A DNA stretch of 33,090 bases from Bacillus sp. MM2020_4 (GTDB lineage Bacteria > Bacillota > Bacilli > Bacillales > Cytobacillaceae): positions 1-33,090 of the forward strand of contig NZ_JAANMZ010000050.1 in assembly GCF_011250555.1 (NCBI RefSeq), in the 5' to 3' direction. Both the position numbers and the translations under genes were made by a program. This document shows, in pieces, positions 15,324 through 22,272 of this stretch. Each line of letters begins with the position of its first letter. The first letter of the stretch is position 1. The notes beneath the pieces were generated by a model. The model was not told the DNA's origin, did not search any database, and saw only the letters and a list, made by a program, of their open reading frames with translations.

Positions 15324-16106
15324 TTATGATTCTTCTTTTTTTGTTTCCTCTCTCTCTTTTATAATACTATCAACAACCTTAATAACTAAATCTATAATTC
15401 TTTTATCCCTTGTAAGTTCAGACCTAATAAAAATAACCAGTGATAGAACTATGAAAGTTATCGCTCCTACCTGAACTATTAATTCTATTTGTTCCCAAGT
15501 TTTAATATCATTTTCCGGTATTTTTTTTAGAAAATAACTAAAAATGTTATCCCAAACTGTAACTTTGGCAATAATTCCAGTGAAGGAGCTTAATAAAATA
15601 GGGAACAGCATTGTCCACAATTTATAAAGAAAATTATTTTTAGCGTAATACTCTAAATAATCTTTTAATAAATAATAATCATAAATCGATTCTCCTACAG
15701 ACTCAACAATCTCTTGTTTTATCAATTTCAAGTTGCTTGCAATATCTGCCTGAGCACATTTTCTTAACCAGACATATAATGACTCGCCAAATAAATCTGT
15801 TTGCCCAACCCATTGAAATAAATTAATGTTAATTTCTTTAGTAATATCATTTTCTAATTTTCTTTTTGTTTGCTTATTTTTATACGCATTTGCACCTTTA
15901 AAATAATGAAAAATACAATATGCAGTAATTGACCATGAAAAAGTATTTGCTATAGCGATTGAATCTCTTTTGAAAATAAACATTAAAGCAATACAAATGG
16001 CAAATATTAATACTAGCCCCAAAATAAAGCTAATAAACGCATTTTTTATTTTTTTTCTAAAAAAATCTAAAATCGTATTCAAACTTTCAAAAATCTTCTC
16101 CTTCAT
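15324..16106 (-). CDS. Four-TM membrane protein, unknown
   Basis: A 260-residue protein from ATG 16106 with AAGGGTGA upstream (a TTG 3 bases before is possible). Predicted membrane segments are at about 24-46 (FISFILGLVLIFAICIALMF), 50-69, 163-183 (KLWTMLFPILLSSFTGIIAK) and 211-228 (VGAITFIVLSLVIFI). A soluble middle part with helices (KLENDITKEININLFQW, KQEIVESVGESIYDYYL) separates the pairs, and the C terminus is charged (KEREETKKEES). It overlaps the previous gene by 20 bases and ends at a terminator. It has no recognised family. Higher AT content than neighbours suggests cargo; superinfection exclusion or defence are possible roles. Confidence 0.75.
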   Translation of the reverse strand: MKEKIFESLNTILDFFRKKIKNAFISFILGLVLIFAICIALMFIFKRDSIAIANTFSWSITAYCIFHYFKGANAYKNKQTKRKLENDITKEININLFQWVGQTDLFGESLYVWLRKCAQADIASNLKLIKQEIVESVGESIYDYYLLKDYLEYYAKNNFLYKLWTMLFPILLSSFTGIIAKVTVWDNIFSYFLKKIPENDIKTWEQIELIVQVGAITFIVLSLVIFIRSELTRDKRIIDLVIKVVDSIIKEREETKKEES

Positions 16107-16287
16107 CAAACTTCACCCTTTTGACTTTTCCTTGATGTGTAATAATCCTAGTTTCCCCATGGTCTGGAAGATTTGTAAATCGAGCCTTCCCATTACACAC
16201 AACAATTGCAAAGCTTCCTTTTTGTTCCATTATATCAATTTCTAGTTTCATCGTACTAGGATTAATTTCTATCTCTTTTAATCGCAA
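16087..16287 (-). CDS. Small beta-rich protein, unknown
   Basis: A 66-residue protein. An in-frame ATG at 16302 has no SD, whereas TTG at 16287 (RLKEIEINPSTMKLEIDIME) follows GGGGGAGATCC at good spacing. The remainder (KGSFAIVVCNGKARFTNLPD, ETRIITHQGKVKRVKFDEGE) is beta-strand-like. It overlaps the membrane protein gene by 20 bases, so the two may work together. It resembles short phage proteins of unknown role (XtrA-like in size and in its late-early position, not in any motif I can verify). Confidence 0.6.
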   Translation of the reverse strand: MRLKEIEINPSTMKLEIDIMEQKGSFAIVVCNGKARFTNLPDHGETRIITHQGKVKRVKFDEGEDF

Positions 16288-16289
16288 AA

Positions 16290-16339
16290 GGATCTCCCCC
16301 ATATGGTATAATTAAGTTGGAATTGGCCGGGAGAGATCC
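16290..16339 (-). promoter_or_regulatory. Inverted repeat that could hide the SD of the 16087-16287 gene
   Basis: GGATCTCCCCC (16290-16300) and GGGAGAGATCC (16329-16339) are inverted copies. In a minus-strand mRNA GGAUCUC would pair with GAGAUCC, covering the GGGGGAG SD of the TTG-started gene. The 28-base loop contains the opposite-strand -10-like TATAAT. Confidence 0.45.
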
Positions 16340-16350
16340 TGGCTTTTTTA
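16304..16350 (+). ncRNA. Candidate opposite-strand mini-transcription unit
   Basis: The plus strand has an extended -10-like TGGTATAAT (16304-16312) and, 14 bases on, a terminator GCCGGGA-GAGA-TCCTGGC followed by TTTTTTATTT (16326-16353). No good -35 is visible. A transcript would be about 30 nt. The stem is convincing; transcription is inferred. Confidence 0.4.
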
Positions 16351-16351
16351 T

Positions 16352-16516
16352 TTAGTCATCCAAATCCATGTACCCGGCTTTTGATCCATTTTCAATTTGG
16401 TGCTTTTCAATATGATCCACTAAGGATTCGATTGTTTCTAGTAAGCTCTTATTCTTGCAATCATGGCCAAGGGCTTTATTAACCCTTTCTAATACATCCG
16501 CATGTTCAACTACCAT
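16352..16516 (-). CDS. Small acidic protein, unknown
   Basis: A complete 54-residue frame (MVVEHADVLERVNKALGHDC ... AGYMDLDD) from ATG 16516 with GGAAGG about 9 bases upstream; a second ATG 9 bases earlier is a weaker option. It is helical in the first 40 residues and acidic at the end. It exactly fills a gap between two minus-strand genes and ends just before the opposite-strand hairpin. No family recognised. Confidence 0.65.
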   Translation of the reverse strand: MVVEHADVLERVNKALGHDCKNKSLLETIESLVDHIEKHQIENGSKAGYMDLDD

Positions 16517-16530
16517 TCTAATCATCCTTC

Positions 16531-16734
16531 CTATTCATCATCATCTAACGAAACCATTCTAAGCCGTCCAGGACTGTCCCCACAGCGAACGTTATTATAA
16601 TAGGGCGAGGTCATATATCGGAGGAAGTCTATTGATTTTCCAGTGTTTCTGTTAATTTCTCGGATCGTTCCTTCTGAAATGAACATTTCTCCCTTATATA
16701 AAGCGTATATCCTCTTATGCCATGGAATTTTCAC
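16531..16734 (-). CDS. Small HTH-like protein, unknown
   Basis: A 67-residue protein from GTG 16734 (KIPWHKRIYALYKGEMFISE) with AGAGAGGTGA upstream; longer starts lack an SD. The pattern YALYKGEMFISEGTIREINR followed by TGKSIDFLRYMTSPYY is shared by many short phage proteins in which an opening strand pair leads into a helix-turn-helix. A DNA-binding or regulatory role is plausible but not shown. Confidence 0.62.
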   Translation of the reverse strand: MKIPWHKRIYALYKGEMFISEGTIREINRNTGKSIDFLRYMTSPYYNNVRCGDSPGRLRMVSLDDDE

Positions 16735-16779
16735 TTGTCTCACCTCTCTAATTCGCATTTTACTCAAAAAAACAAATTA

Positions 16780-17214
16780 TTAAATTTCCGAAGTTACAAT
16801 AAATGGAGTACCTTCCCACTCGTTATCAATAATTTCCCTTACCGAAATTAACCGTGTTCTTTCCTCATCATTCCAGACTTCTTTATCAAACGGCACTATC
16901 TTAATCTCGTCATAATCATATAACTCATCGTCTTTCAAACCAGTGAGGCCCTTGTACCATGCTAGAGCTTCCTCAAGTGAATAAGCTGCAACTGAATCAC
17001 ATTCACAAACTTGAAAAACAAGAACATCTTTCAATCCTTTTTCCTCTACAATTTCTAAACAATCAACTGAAAATCCACCTGTCTTACCTTCCAGTAAAAC
17101 AACCTTTTGCCCATCCCCCAATTCCCACGGTTCGCTTCGTGTGACCCAAACTTTATCGGGTTTTTTTCTTGCCTCATAACAATTGACCATTTTAACTTTT
17201 GTTCCAATTTTCAT
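16780..17214 (-). CDS. Phage protein, unknown
   Basis: A 144-residue acidic protein starting MKIGTKVKMVNCYEARKKPD. The first 55 residues look like a small SH3-like strand domain (VKMVNCYEA, PWELGDGQKVVLLEGKTGGF); the rest contains VFQVCECDSVAAYSLEEALA and a tail DEWNDEERTR-like acidic stretch (VWNDEERTRL). No catalytic motif is seen. The SD is AAAAAGGAGACGG. Its leader (17215-17272) has a GTCTAA...TTAGAC inverted repeat of unknown meaning. Confidence 0.7.
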   Translation of the reverse strand: MKIGTKVKMVNCYEARKKPDKVWVTRSEPWELGDGQKVVLLEGKTGGFSVDCLEIVEEKGLKDVLVFQVCECDSVAAYSLEEALAWYKGLTGLKDDELYDYDEIKIVPFDKEVWNDEERTRLISVREIIDNEWEGTPFIVTSEI

Positions 17215-17272
17215 GTTTTACCGTCTCCTTTTTTGGGATAAGTCTAATTTCCTATAAGTTAGACCCAATAGA

Positions 17273-18205
17273 CTAATTAAGCTTCTCAGTCATTTTATTT
17301 ATCAGCCCCAAAGCCGCCTTTTTGTACTTCTCCTGATCTTCTGGACCATTTATATCGGATAAGGTACCTAATAAATCTCCAAATCCTTTAACCAGCGTTT
17401 CAAAGCATACTGAGAACTTCACTACAGCCTTATCGGTCTGTTGGCCAACACGCTTACGAAGATCCGCAAGTTCCTGTTCAATTTCTGCAGGTACCTTTTC
17501 AACTACTGCCTGCACCTCGATGGGCTTTTCTTTCAGCTGATGCTCGAGCTTTTTTATCTTTTTCAATGAAGCGGACAGTTCTTTTTCTTTTCCATTAAGA
17601 GCTGACTGAAGATTATCAACCTCTTGCGTATTGCCAGCTGCAATTGCAAACTCCAAATCTGATTTTAGCTTGTTCACTATTAAGGTGTGGTCATTAGACT
17701 GCGTTTCCATCTTTTGAATTTCCTTAGCCAATTTTTCACGAGCAGCCTTTTCTTTCTTGGCCAACATTTCCGCTTCTTTTAATTTTTTCTCCACATCCTG
17801 CTTTTCCTTGATTGCCTGTTGCAATTCACGGGTAGACATAGTATCAATATCATTTTCTTGAATAAATTCTTCTCGTTCTTCAGCCGGCACACCCAAGAGC
17901 GCTACTGCTTGTGTGTAAGAAAGATTTCCAAGCGCTTGGGATTTCGCTTCGCTGCCAAAGAGCGAAAACTGATCTGCACCGTACTGGTTAAATATTTTCA
18001 TTAGATTATTAGCTGTGCTCTTGGAGTAATCAACAGATTCTTCGAGCCATTTTCCCCATTCACCATGTGGAACGATAGTCTTTGCCTCGACTAAGCGGCG
18101 GCCAATTTCGATACTATTAACGAGCAGCATCTTCTTTGTTTGTTCTTTGATGCTATTAATCTCAGTAGCTATCATTATTGGAGTTCTTACGATTAACTCA
18201 CTCAT
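17273..18205 (-). CDS. DUF3102 domain protein with coiled coil
   Basis: A 310-residue protein. Residues 1-110 (IMIATEINSIKEQTKKMLLV, EIGRRLVEAKTIVPHGEWGK, STANNLMKIFNQYG) are the DUF3102 domain, found in phage and plasmid proteins of unknown function. Residues about 135-250 are an extended coiled coil rich in K/E (EKQDVEKKLKEAEMLAKKEK). A QFSLFG motif lies at about 78-83. The ATG overlaps the stop of the PcfJ-like gene (ATGA), so the two are translated together. A DNA- or chromosome-associated role has been suggested for relatives only by analogy. Confidence 0.85.
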   Translation of the reverse strand: MSELIVRTPIMIATEINSIKEQTKKMLLVNSIEIGRRLVEAKTIVPHGEWGKWLEESVDYSKSTANNLMKIFNQYGADQFSLFGSEAKSQALGNLSYTQAVALLGVPAEEREEFIQENDIDTMSTRELQQAIKEKQDVEKKLKEAEMLAKKEKAAREKLAKEIQKMETQSNDHTLIVNKLKSDLEFAIAAGNTQEVDNLQSALNGKEKELSASLKKIKKLEHQLKEKPIEVQAVVEKVPAEIEQELADLRKRVGQQTDKAVVKFSVCFETLVKGFGDLLGTLSDINGPEDQEKYKKAALGLINKMTEKLN

Positions 18206-19779
18206 ACGGCAACATCCTGCCTTTCTGCTGTTTTAGTTTTCTTTTGCTTCGGCTTATTTGTAAGTTTGGCTAACGTGAAAGCATCAATAAAAGCTTTAAC
18301 CTCTTTTGTAGGAGAGCAATTTTTACGCCCTCTTGTTTGAACAATTGAATTTCCCTTTATCTCCATGGTATAGAACGGCTTGTCCGGTTCATTGACTTTG
18401 CGAATGATGAATAAATTGGTCTTCCCATTAGCGTAGCGGTCAGCGTACGTTCCTACACAATGTTGTAAAGCTTTCCCTTCCTCAATTAATTCCTTTGAGT
18501 CTGCAGCAGGCCGGATCATTAGCCCACTGTGTTCAAAACAGTATTTTTCAAGCACTTTGACCCTTACCTCAATTTTCTTTGTTAATAGTACGTCGGCTTT
18601 AATTTTTACTTGTTTTATAGTATTTTGGTGGGCCCTGTGTAAATCCGATGGGAACAATACATTTTCTTGACTAAGATCCATTTCTAATCGAACACAATCC
18701 GCAATATAATCCCGCCAGGTAGTGATTATCTCTCGGCTACTACAATATTTTCTAACCTTAGCCTCTCTTTTATATTGTTTTTCAATATACGCATCTGCCT
18801 TACTCAATTTTGTGTATTTTAGAATATTCTTTAGTTCCTCGAAATAATGGCCGTATTGTATATCAATCTCACAGATTTCCTTTAGCGGCATTTTTGATTT
18901 ATCCTTTTTAGAAATCTGGAATAACTTCAAAATTAATGAACTTATTTGAACATCTGATTGTTGAAGTTCCTTTAAATCTTGCTTAGATAGCCTCAAAACC
19001 TTTTGGATTGTTTTCCCGTTCCAATTAACTGCCCCGTAAGTCTTACGCCCATACAGCTTAGCCTCAACTAGTAACCGCATGCCCATTTTTGTTAAGTACT
19101 CAATACACGGATATTTGGAATACAGGTCAAAAAACTCAACCATATCTCCAGTAAGATAGCTTTCCCATGTACTATACTGGAATGGGGTGTCCTTCACCGC
19201 TTCCCTTATGCTGTCATAGGAGCAATAACAAGATTTATTGGCCATCGACGTATTTAATTCTGACCTAATATTTTTCTTACTGTCCCATCCACTCACATAT
19301 GACATTCCTTCAGTGTGTGAAAAGTATACATACGGTCGATGGATCATCCTGCTTTTCCCTGGTTCAAAGACGTAAAGTGCTTTTGTTTGAATCATTGTAC
19401 TAACTGAACGAAAATCAAATCGGTAATCCCTTATTGCATAAATGCCTCTTGCAGTAATTGCAGCTGGATTGACTAGTGATTTTTCGTAGTATACAAAGTA
19501 GACTTCATCAACCATATATTTACGGCTAATCCCGCTTGCCTGTACTTTGCATTGTGATTGGCATTCAGGACAAGTAAACTGACTCTTATGTTTTAAATTG
19601 GATGTTTCAAATTCATTTTGGCAATGGGTACAATATCCGTACTGTTGCTTTCCCTTTTTCCAAGTAAAGATATATCGGCTAGATTTAAAAGGATCTGCGA
19701 TAGCATAATCAATAATGGATTGACTTAATTCATTAGAAAAGTGAGAAAAGATTTCCTCATATTCAGTTGTATTTTTCAT
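18202..19779 (-). CDS. PcfJ-like protein
   Basis: A 525-residue protein from ATG 19779 (KNTTEYEEIFSHFSNEL), SD GAGGGGG; an upstream GTG overlapping the previous stop is an alternative. A zinc ribbon is seen at about 50-73 (YCTHCQNEF, FTCPECQSQC). The C-terminal part carries LIEEGKALQHCVGTYADRYA and GKTNLFIIRKV, the signature of the PcfJ family (first described on conjugative plasmid pCF10, also common in Firmicutes phages). The biochemical role is unknown. It sits between a PcfK/AcrIIA9-like gene and a DUF3102 gene, overlapping both, so the three form one translation unit. Confidence 0.85.
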   Translation of the reverse strand: MKNTTEYEEIFSHFSNELSQSIIDYAIADPFKSSRYIFTWKKGKQQYGYCTHCQNEFETSNLKHKSQFTCPECQSQCKVQASGISRKYMVDEVYFVYYEKSLVNPAAITARGIYAIRDYRFDFRSVSTMIQTKALYVFEPGKSRMIHRPYVYFSHTEGMSYVSGWDSKKNIRSELNTSMANKSCYCSYDSIREAVKDTPFQYSTWESYLTGDMVEFFDLYSKYPCIEYLTKMGMRLLVEAKLYGRKTYGAVNWNGKTIQKVLRLSKQDLKELQQSDVQISSLILKLFQISKKDKSKMPLKEICEIDIQYGHYFEELKNILKYTKLSKADAYIEKQYKREAKVRKYCSSREIITTWRDYIADCVRLEMDLSQENVLFPSDLHRAHQNTIKQVKIKADVLLTKKIEVRVKVLEKYCFEHSGLMIRPAADSKELIEEGKALQHCVGTYADRYANGKTNLFIIRKVNEPDKPFYTMEIKGNSIVQTRGRKNCSPTKEVKAFIDAFTLAKLTNKPKQKKTKTAERQDVAV

Positions 19780-19793
19780 TTCCTGATGCCCCC

Positions 19794-20150
19794 TCACAAA
19801 AAGTCATCTAGTTTAACATCGAAGTCTGTTGCCAGCGCACTCGGCTTTGGAACTGGAGGGGCAACAGGTACATCAAATGCTAAAGGCTTTTCAGTAATAC
19901 CAAAATACTTGAGGACCACTTCAAATCCCTCTGCTGGCGTAAGGACAGCCATATTACCGACCTTCTTCTTCGAGGCAACCTTCTTCATTTCCTCAAGGCT
20001 CCTCATAATTGATTTATCTTTAGCGAGGATCTGCTCAGCAGCTTCCGGATACTTTTCGATTTGCTGTAGCATAAATTCCCCAACAACCTGAACATAAGAA
20101 TTTTTTTCTTTTTCCATTTCAGCTTTGATTTTTTCGAAAGCTTTTTGCAT
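19794..20150 (-). CDS. PcfK/AcrIIA9-like protein (possible Cas9 inhibitor)
   Basis: A 118-residue protein from ATG 20150 (QKAFEKIKAEMEKEKNSYVQ) with AGGAGGTAAATTG upstream. The pattern YVQVVGEFMLQQIEKYPEAA, KSIMRSLEEMKKVASKKKVG and NMAVLTPAEGFEVVLKYFGI, then a Pro/Ala linker and a terminal DFDVKLDDFL, is what I know from the Firmicutes group annotated as AcrIIA9/PcfK-like. AcrIIA9 was described as an inhibitor of type II-A Cas9; most relatives are untested. It is directly followed by a PcfJ-like gene, the usual PcfK-PcfJ pairing. The family call is from memory of the pattern, so moderate. Confidence 0.6.
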   Translation of the reverse strand: MQKAFEKIKAEMEKEKNSYVQVVGEFMLQQIEKYPEAAEQILAKDKSIMRSLEEMKKVASKKKVGNMAVLTPAEGFEVVLKYFGITEKPLAFDVPVAPPVPKPSALATDFDVKLDDFL

Positions 20151-20187
20151 CAATTTACCTCCTAAATTTGTCAAATCAGTGACATAT

Positions 20188-20290
20188 ATTGTAAATATAT
20201 TAATGTGTGATAATATGATATTTGGAATTCATTCATCTCCTAATGAATACATTCCTTGCCCCGGAGACTTTACTGCCGGGGTTTTATTTA
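20188..20290 (+). ncRNA. Candidate opposite-strand mini-transcription unit
   Basis: The plus strand has a TTGTAA at 20188 and TGATAAT/TATGAT -10-like sequences at 20207-20219, then a terminator CCCCGG (20259-20264), loop of 11, CCGGGG (20276-20281) and TTTTATTTATTT. A transcript of roughly 70 nt would lie in the leader of the AcrIIA9-like gene and end at the stop of the 20296 gene. No open frame of note inside. Structure is seen; transcription is inferred. Confidence 0.45.
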
Positions 20291-20295
20291 TTTCT

Positions 20296-20706
20296 TCAGT
20301 GAAGAACTCCACTTTTATCCTCTTTAAGCCAATTCGTATCTAGCTTTTTAGTGGCAGGCTTCTTGCCAAGGTTTTTTATAGCAATTTCCCTAAATTCATT
20401 AACTTGATTATTAAATTTCTCGCTACCGATCTTTTTTATTATCATTACTAATCGAGGTACCACATTCAGCTCTAAAAACATCATTGTGTCTTCATAACTC
20501 TGAATATTATCCGGCACACGTACATCTATTAATTTTGCTCCTGATCTCACTTCAGAAATCCGTATTGTATTTTTAATGGGTACCGCACTAAATTTAAACT
20601 CGTTTATTTTTAATAAATGACCTGCTACTTTTGCCCATTTATCTTTAAGTGCCAAATTAAATTCATATGCATCCGGCGAAACACTAACTGTATAAAGTTC
20701 ATGCAT
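20296..20706 (-). CDS. Phage protein, unknown
   Basis: A 136-residue protein starting MHELYTVSVSPDAYEFNLAL, SD AAGGAGG. A beta-rich first half (INEFKFSAVPIKNTIRISEV, KLIDVRVPDNIQ) precedes a helical part (FLELNVVPRLVMIIKKIG) and a basic tail. No family recognised. It lies in the early block between the QLSLF protein and the AcrIIA9-like gene. Confidence 0.68.
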   Translation of the reverse strand: MHELYTVSVSPDAYEFNLALKDKWAKVAGHLLKINEFKFSAVPIKNTIRISEVRSGAKLIDVRVPDNIQSYEDTMMFLELNVVPRLVMIIKKIGSEKFNNQVNEFREIAIKNLGKKPATKKLDTNWLKEDKSGVLH

Positions 20707-20724
20707 GGCTTGCCTCCTTAAAAA

Positions 20725-21237
20725 TTAATCAAACAATGACAGCTGTATATAATTTGCTGTTCCAGGTTCACTTTCTGCTAAAAAATGATCACTTTCATCG
20801 AATTCGATATCAAAATTAGTGGTTTCTGTTATGGTTTTATCAATTTCCACTTCCACAAAATCGGTAAACCAGTGAAGCGGAAGACATCCTCGCAAAACAC
20901 TTAAACTGTTATCCTCGTAAAAAGTGCCGTGAGTTTCATGCGGCAGTAAATAATACTCTTGCAATTTGATTTGCTTGTATCCTGGCTGCCTCCAAATGAG
21001 CTGGGCATTATAAAGCTTCTCGGGATCCAAACTGACTGGCCTTGCTTCCGGTTCTTCTGGCCATAGTTCATCTTCAATTATTTGAAAATAGCTAGCCTGG
21101 AAACAACCCATATGTGCACCTGAATTAGGAAACTTTGATACATAGTAATGATTGGCCCCATTGGGAAAGAGATAATAGCTTGTTCCCTTCTGCAGAACGG
21201 CGGTGTAACCTGAGTCAATACAAATACCTTGTAACAT
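20725..21237 (-). CDS. Phage protein with C-terminal clamp-binding-like motif
   Basis: A 170-residue acidic protein starting MLQGICIDSGYTAVLQKGTS. A strand-rich first half (YYLFPNGANHYYVSKFPNSG), then a WPEEPEARPVSLDPEKLYNA linker. The last residues are NYIQLSLFD: QLSLF matches the beta sliding clamp (DnaN) binding consensus QL[SD]LF, at an exposed terminus. Otherwise no family recognised. ATG 21237 overlaps the TAA of the small upstream frame. A replication-linked role is possible. Confidence 0.7.
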   Translation of the reverse strand: MLQGICIDSGYTAVLQKGTSYYLFPNGANHYYVSKFPNSGAHMGCFQASYFQIIEDELWPEEPEARPVSLDPEKLYNAQLIWRQPGYKQIKLQEYYLLPHETHGTFYEDNSLSVLRGCLPLHWFTDFVEVEIDKTITETTNFDIEFDESDHFLAESEPGTANYIQLSLFD

Positions 21238-21371
21238 TACCCCACCCGCTCCCAGCCATTTTTGAGCCTACAGGCTATTTCTTTCTTGCGAAGTGGTTCA
21301 TATACGACTACTAACTTTCCTTGCTCTTTTCGGGAAAGGATAACCCACTGTCGCTGCCTTTTTCTTCGCAT
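21237..21371 (-). CDS. Small basic protein overlapping the DUF1064 gene
   Basis: A 44-residue frame (MRRKRQRQWVILSRKEQGKL, then EPLRKKEIACRLKNGWERVG) in a different frame from the 3' end of the DUF1064 gene. It has an AAGGTGA SD 6 bases upstream and its TAA overlaps the next ATG (TAATG). It fills the otherwise empty 60 bases between the two genes. The product is strongly basic with a helix-like core. No family recognised. Confidence 0.6.
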   Translation of the reverse strand: MRRKRQRQWVILSRKEQGKLVVVYEPLRKKEIACRLKNGWERVG

Positions 21372-21780
21372 TTGGCTTCACCTTCTTTGGCTTCTTTTTC
21401 AATTTTTGGAGCTTTTCTAACTCTAGCCAGCCATGAGTTTCATCCAACGTGACCACTTTCAATGTATGTTCATAGCGGGCTTCAAACATCTTTTTCTTAA
21501 GTTTAAATACCGGGGTCTCAACACCCTTCACATCCACGATTTCAACGCTGCCATCGAGGTTATGAATCTCGAAATCTGCAACATACTCAGTCTTACGGAC
21601 AGTTTTACCATTCTTTTTATAAGCCTCAAGCAATAGGAATCGTGGCTGAAGCTTAAAGTCCTTTATTTGCTTCGCCTGCTTAAGCCATTTAAGCTGGGCA
21701 TAATACTTTGATTCTGCAATGCTATCGAATTTATGGCCATCAATGACGACCTTTTTATTGCCGTACTTAGAATCTGCCAT
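21298..21780 (-). CDS. DUF1064 nuclease-like protein
   Basis: A 160-residue protein (MADSKYGNKKVVIDGHKFDS). The sequence KYGNKKVxxDGHKFDSIAESKYYAQLKWL, YVADFEIH and EIVDVKGVETPVF is the DUF1064 family. These have a PD-(D/E)xK-like layout: E near 23, D near 71 and the DVKG core near 85-88. They occur among phage replication/recombination genes and are thought to be endonucleases, perhaps junction resolvases (inference). The C-terminal 30 residues are lysine-rich, suitable for DNA binding. Confidence 0.78.
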   Translation of the reverse strand: MADSKYGNKKVVIDGHKFDSIAESKYYAQLKWLKQAKQIKDFKLQPRFLLLEAYKKNGKTVRKTEYVADFEIHNLDGSVEIVDVKGVETPVFKLKKKMFEARYEHTLKVVTLDETHGWLELEKLQKLKKKPKKVKPNAKKKAATVGYPFPKRARKVSSRI

Positions 21781-21784
21781 TCTT

Positions 21785-22021
21785 TTACCCTTTCAATCCG
21801 TATTTCCGAGGTACTAGCTTATCGTTTCTTGCCAGATGGATTATGGCCATCAGTAACTCGTCAGGATCCCGGTTAAAGTGCTCTGCCATATAATTCACAC
21901 TAAGGCTCCTATTCCACATTTGGGCGATTTCATTTAGCTCTGGCTGATCCCAGACAAAATCCAAATCCTCCAAAATAACAACTCTTTTCTTTCGTGCATT
22001 GACTAATAAATCCTTCGGCAT
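21785..22021 (-). CDS. Small HTH-like protein
   Basis: A 78-residue protein from ATG 22021 (PKDLLVNARKKRVVILEDLD). The second half NEIAQMWNRSLSVNYMAEHF followed by RDPDELLMAIIHLARNDKLV fits a helix-turn-helix of the kind common in Bacillus phage early genes. ATG overlaps the upstream TAA (TAATG). It may be a regulator. Not assigned to a named family. Confidence 0.65.
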   Translation of the reverse strand: MPKDLLVNARKKRVVILEDLDFVWDQPELNEIAQMWNRSLSVNYMAEHFNRDPDELLMAIIHLARNDKLVPRKYGLKG

Positions 22022-22248
22022 TAAAACCACTTTCCATTTTCATTTTCGATGTCCACCCATAGGATGGACGCAATTACCCATTCCTCTTTAAGAGCCTCAT
22101 AATCAAGTGATTCAATAGCTTTACCGCAACGGGAAGTGGTTACATTCATGGCCCGTAGTTCATCTAGGACGATTTCCCGTTTCACCTCTAATGGCGCCTT
22201 TTGCCTAACTTTCTTCCGGTGTTTGACAGCTTCTAGTAAGATTCCCAT
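22021..22248 (-). CDS. Small phage protein, unknown
   Basis: A 75-residue protein from ATG 22248 (GILLEAVKHRKKVRQKAPLE) with GGGAGTG upstream; a GTG 9 bases earlier is possible. It is basic at the start, then acidic/hydrophobic (KEEWVIASILWVDIENENGK). It lies directly after the replisome organizer and overlaps the next gene. No family recognised. Confidence 0.65.
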   Translation of the reverse strand: MGILLEAVKHRKKVRQKAPLEVKREIVLDELRAMNVTTSRCGKAIESLDYEALKEEWVIASILWVDIENENGKWF

Positions 22249-22272
22249 ACTGTTCACTCCCGTTTCCGTGTT

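Noticed and set aside
20215..20262. Very short minus-strand peptides (7 and 10 codons) with SD-like bases
   Set aside because: Too short and not conserved-looking to call as genes; the opposite-strand hairpin explains the constraint better.
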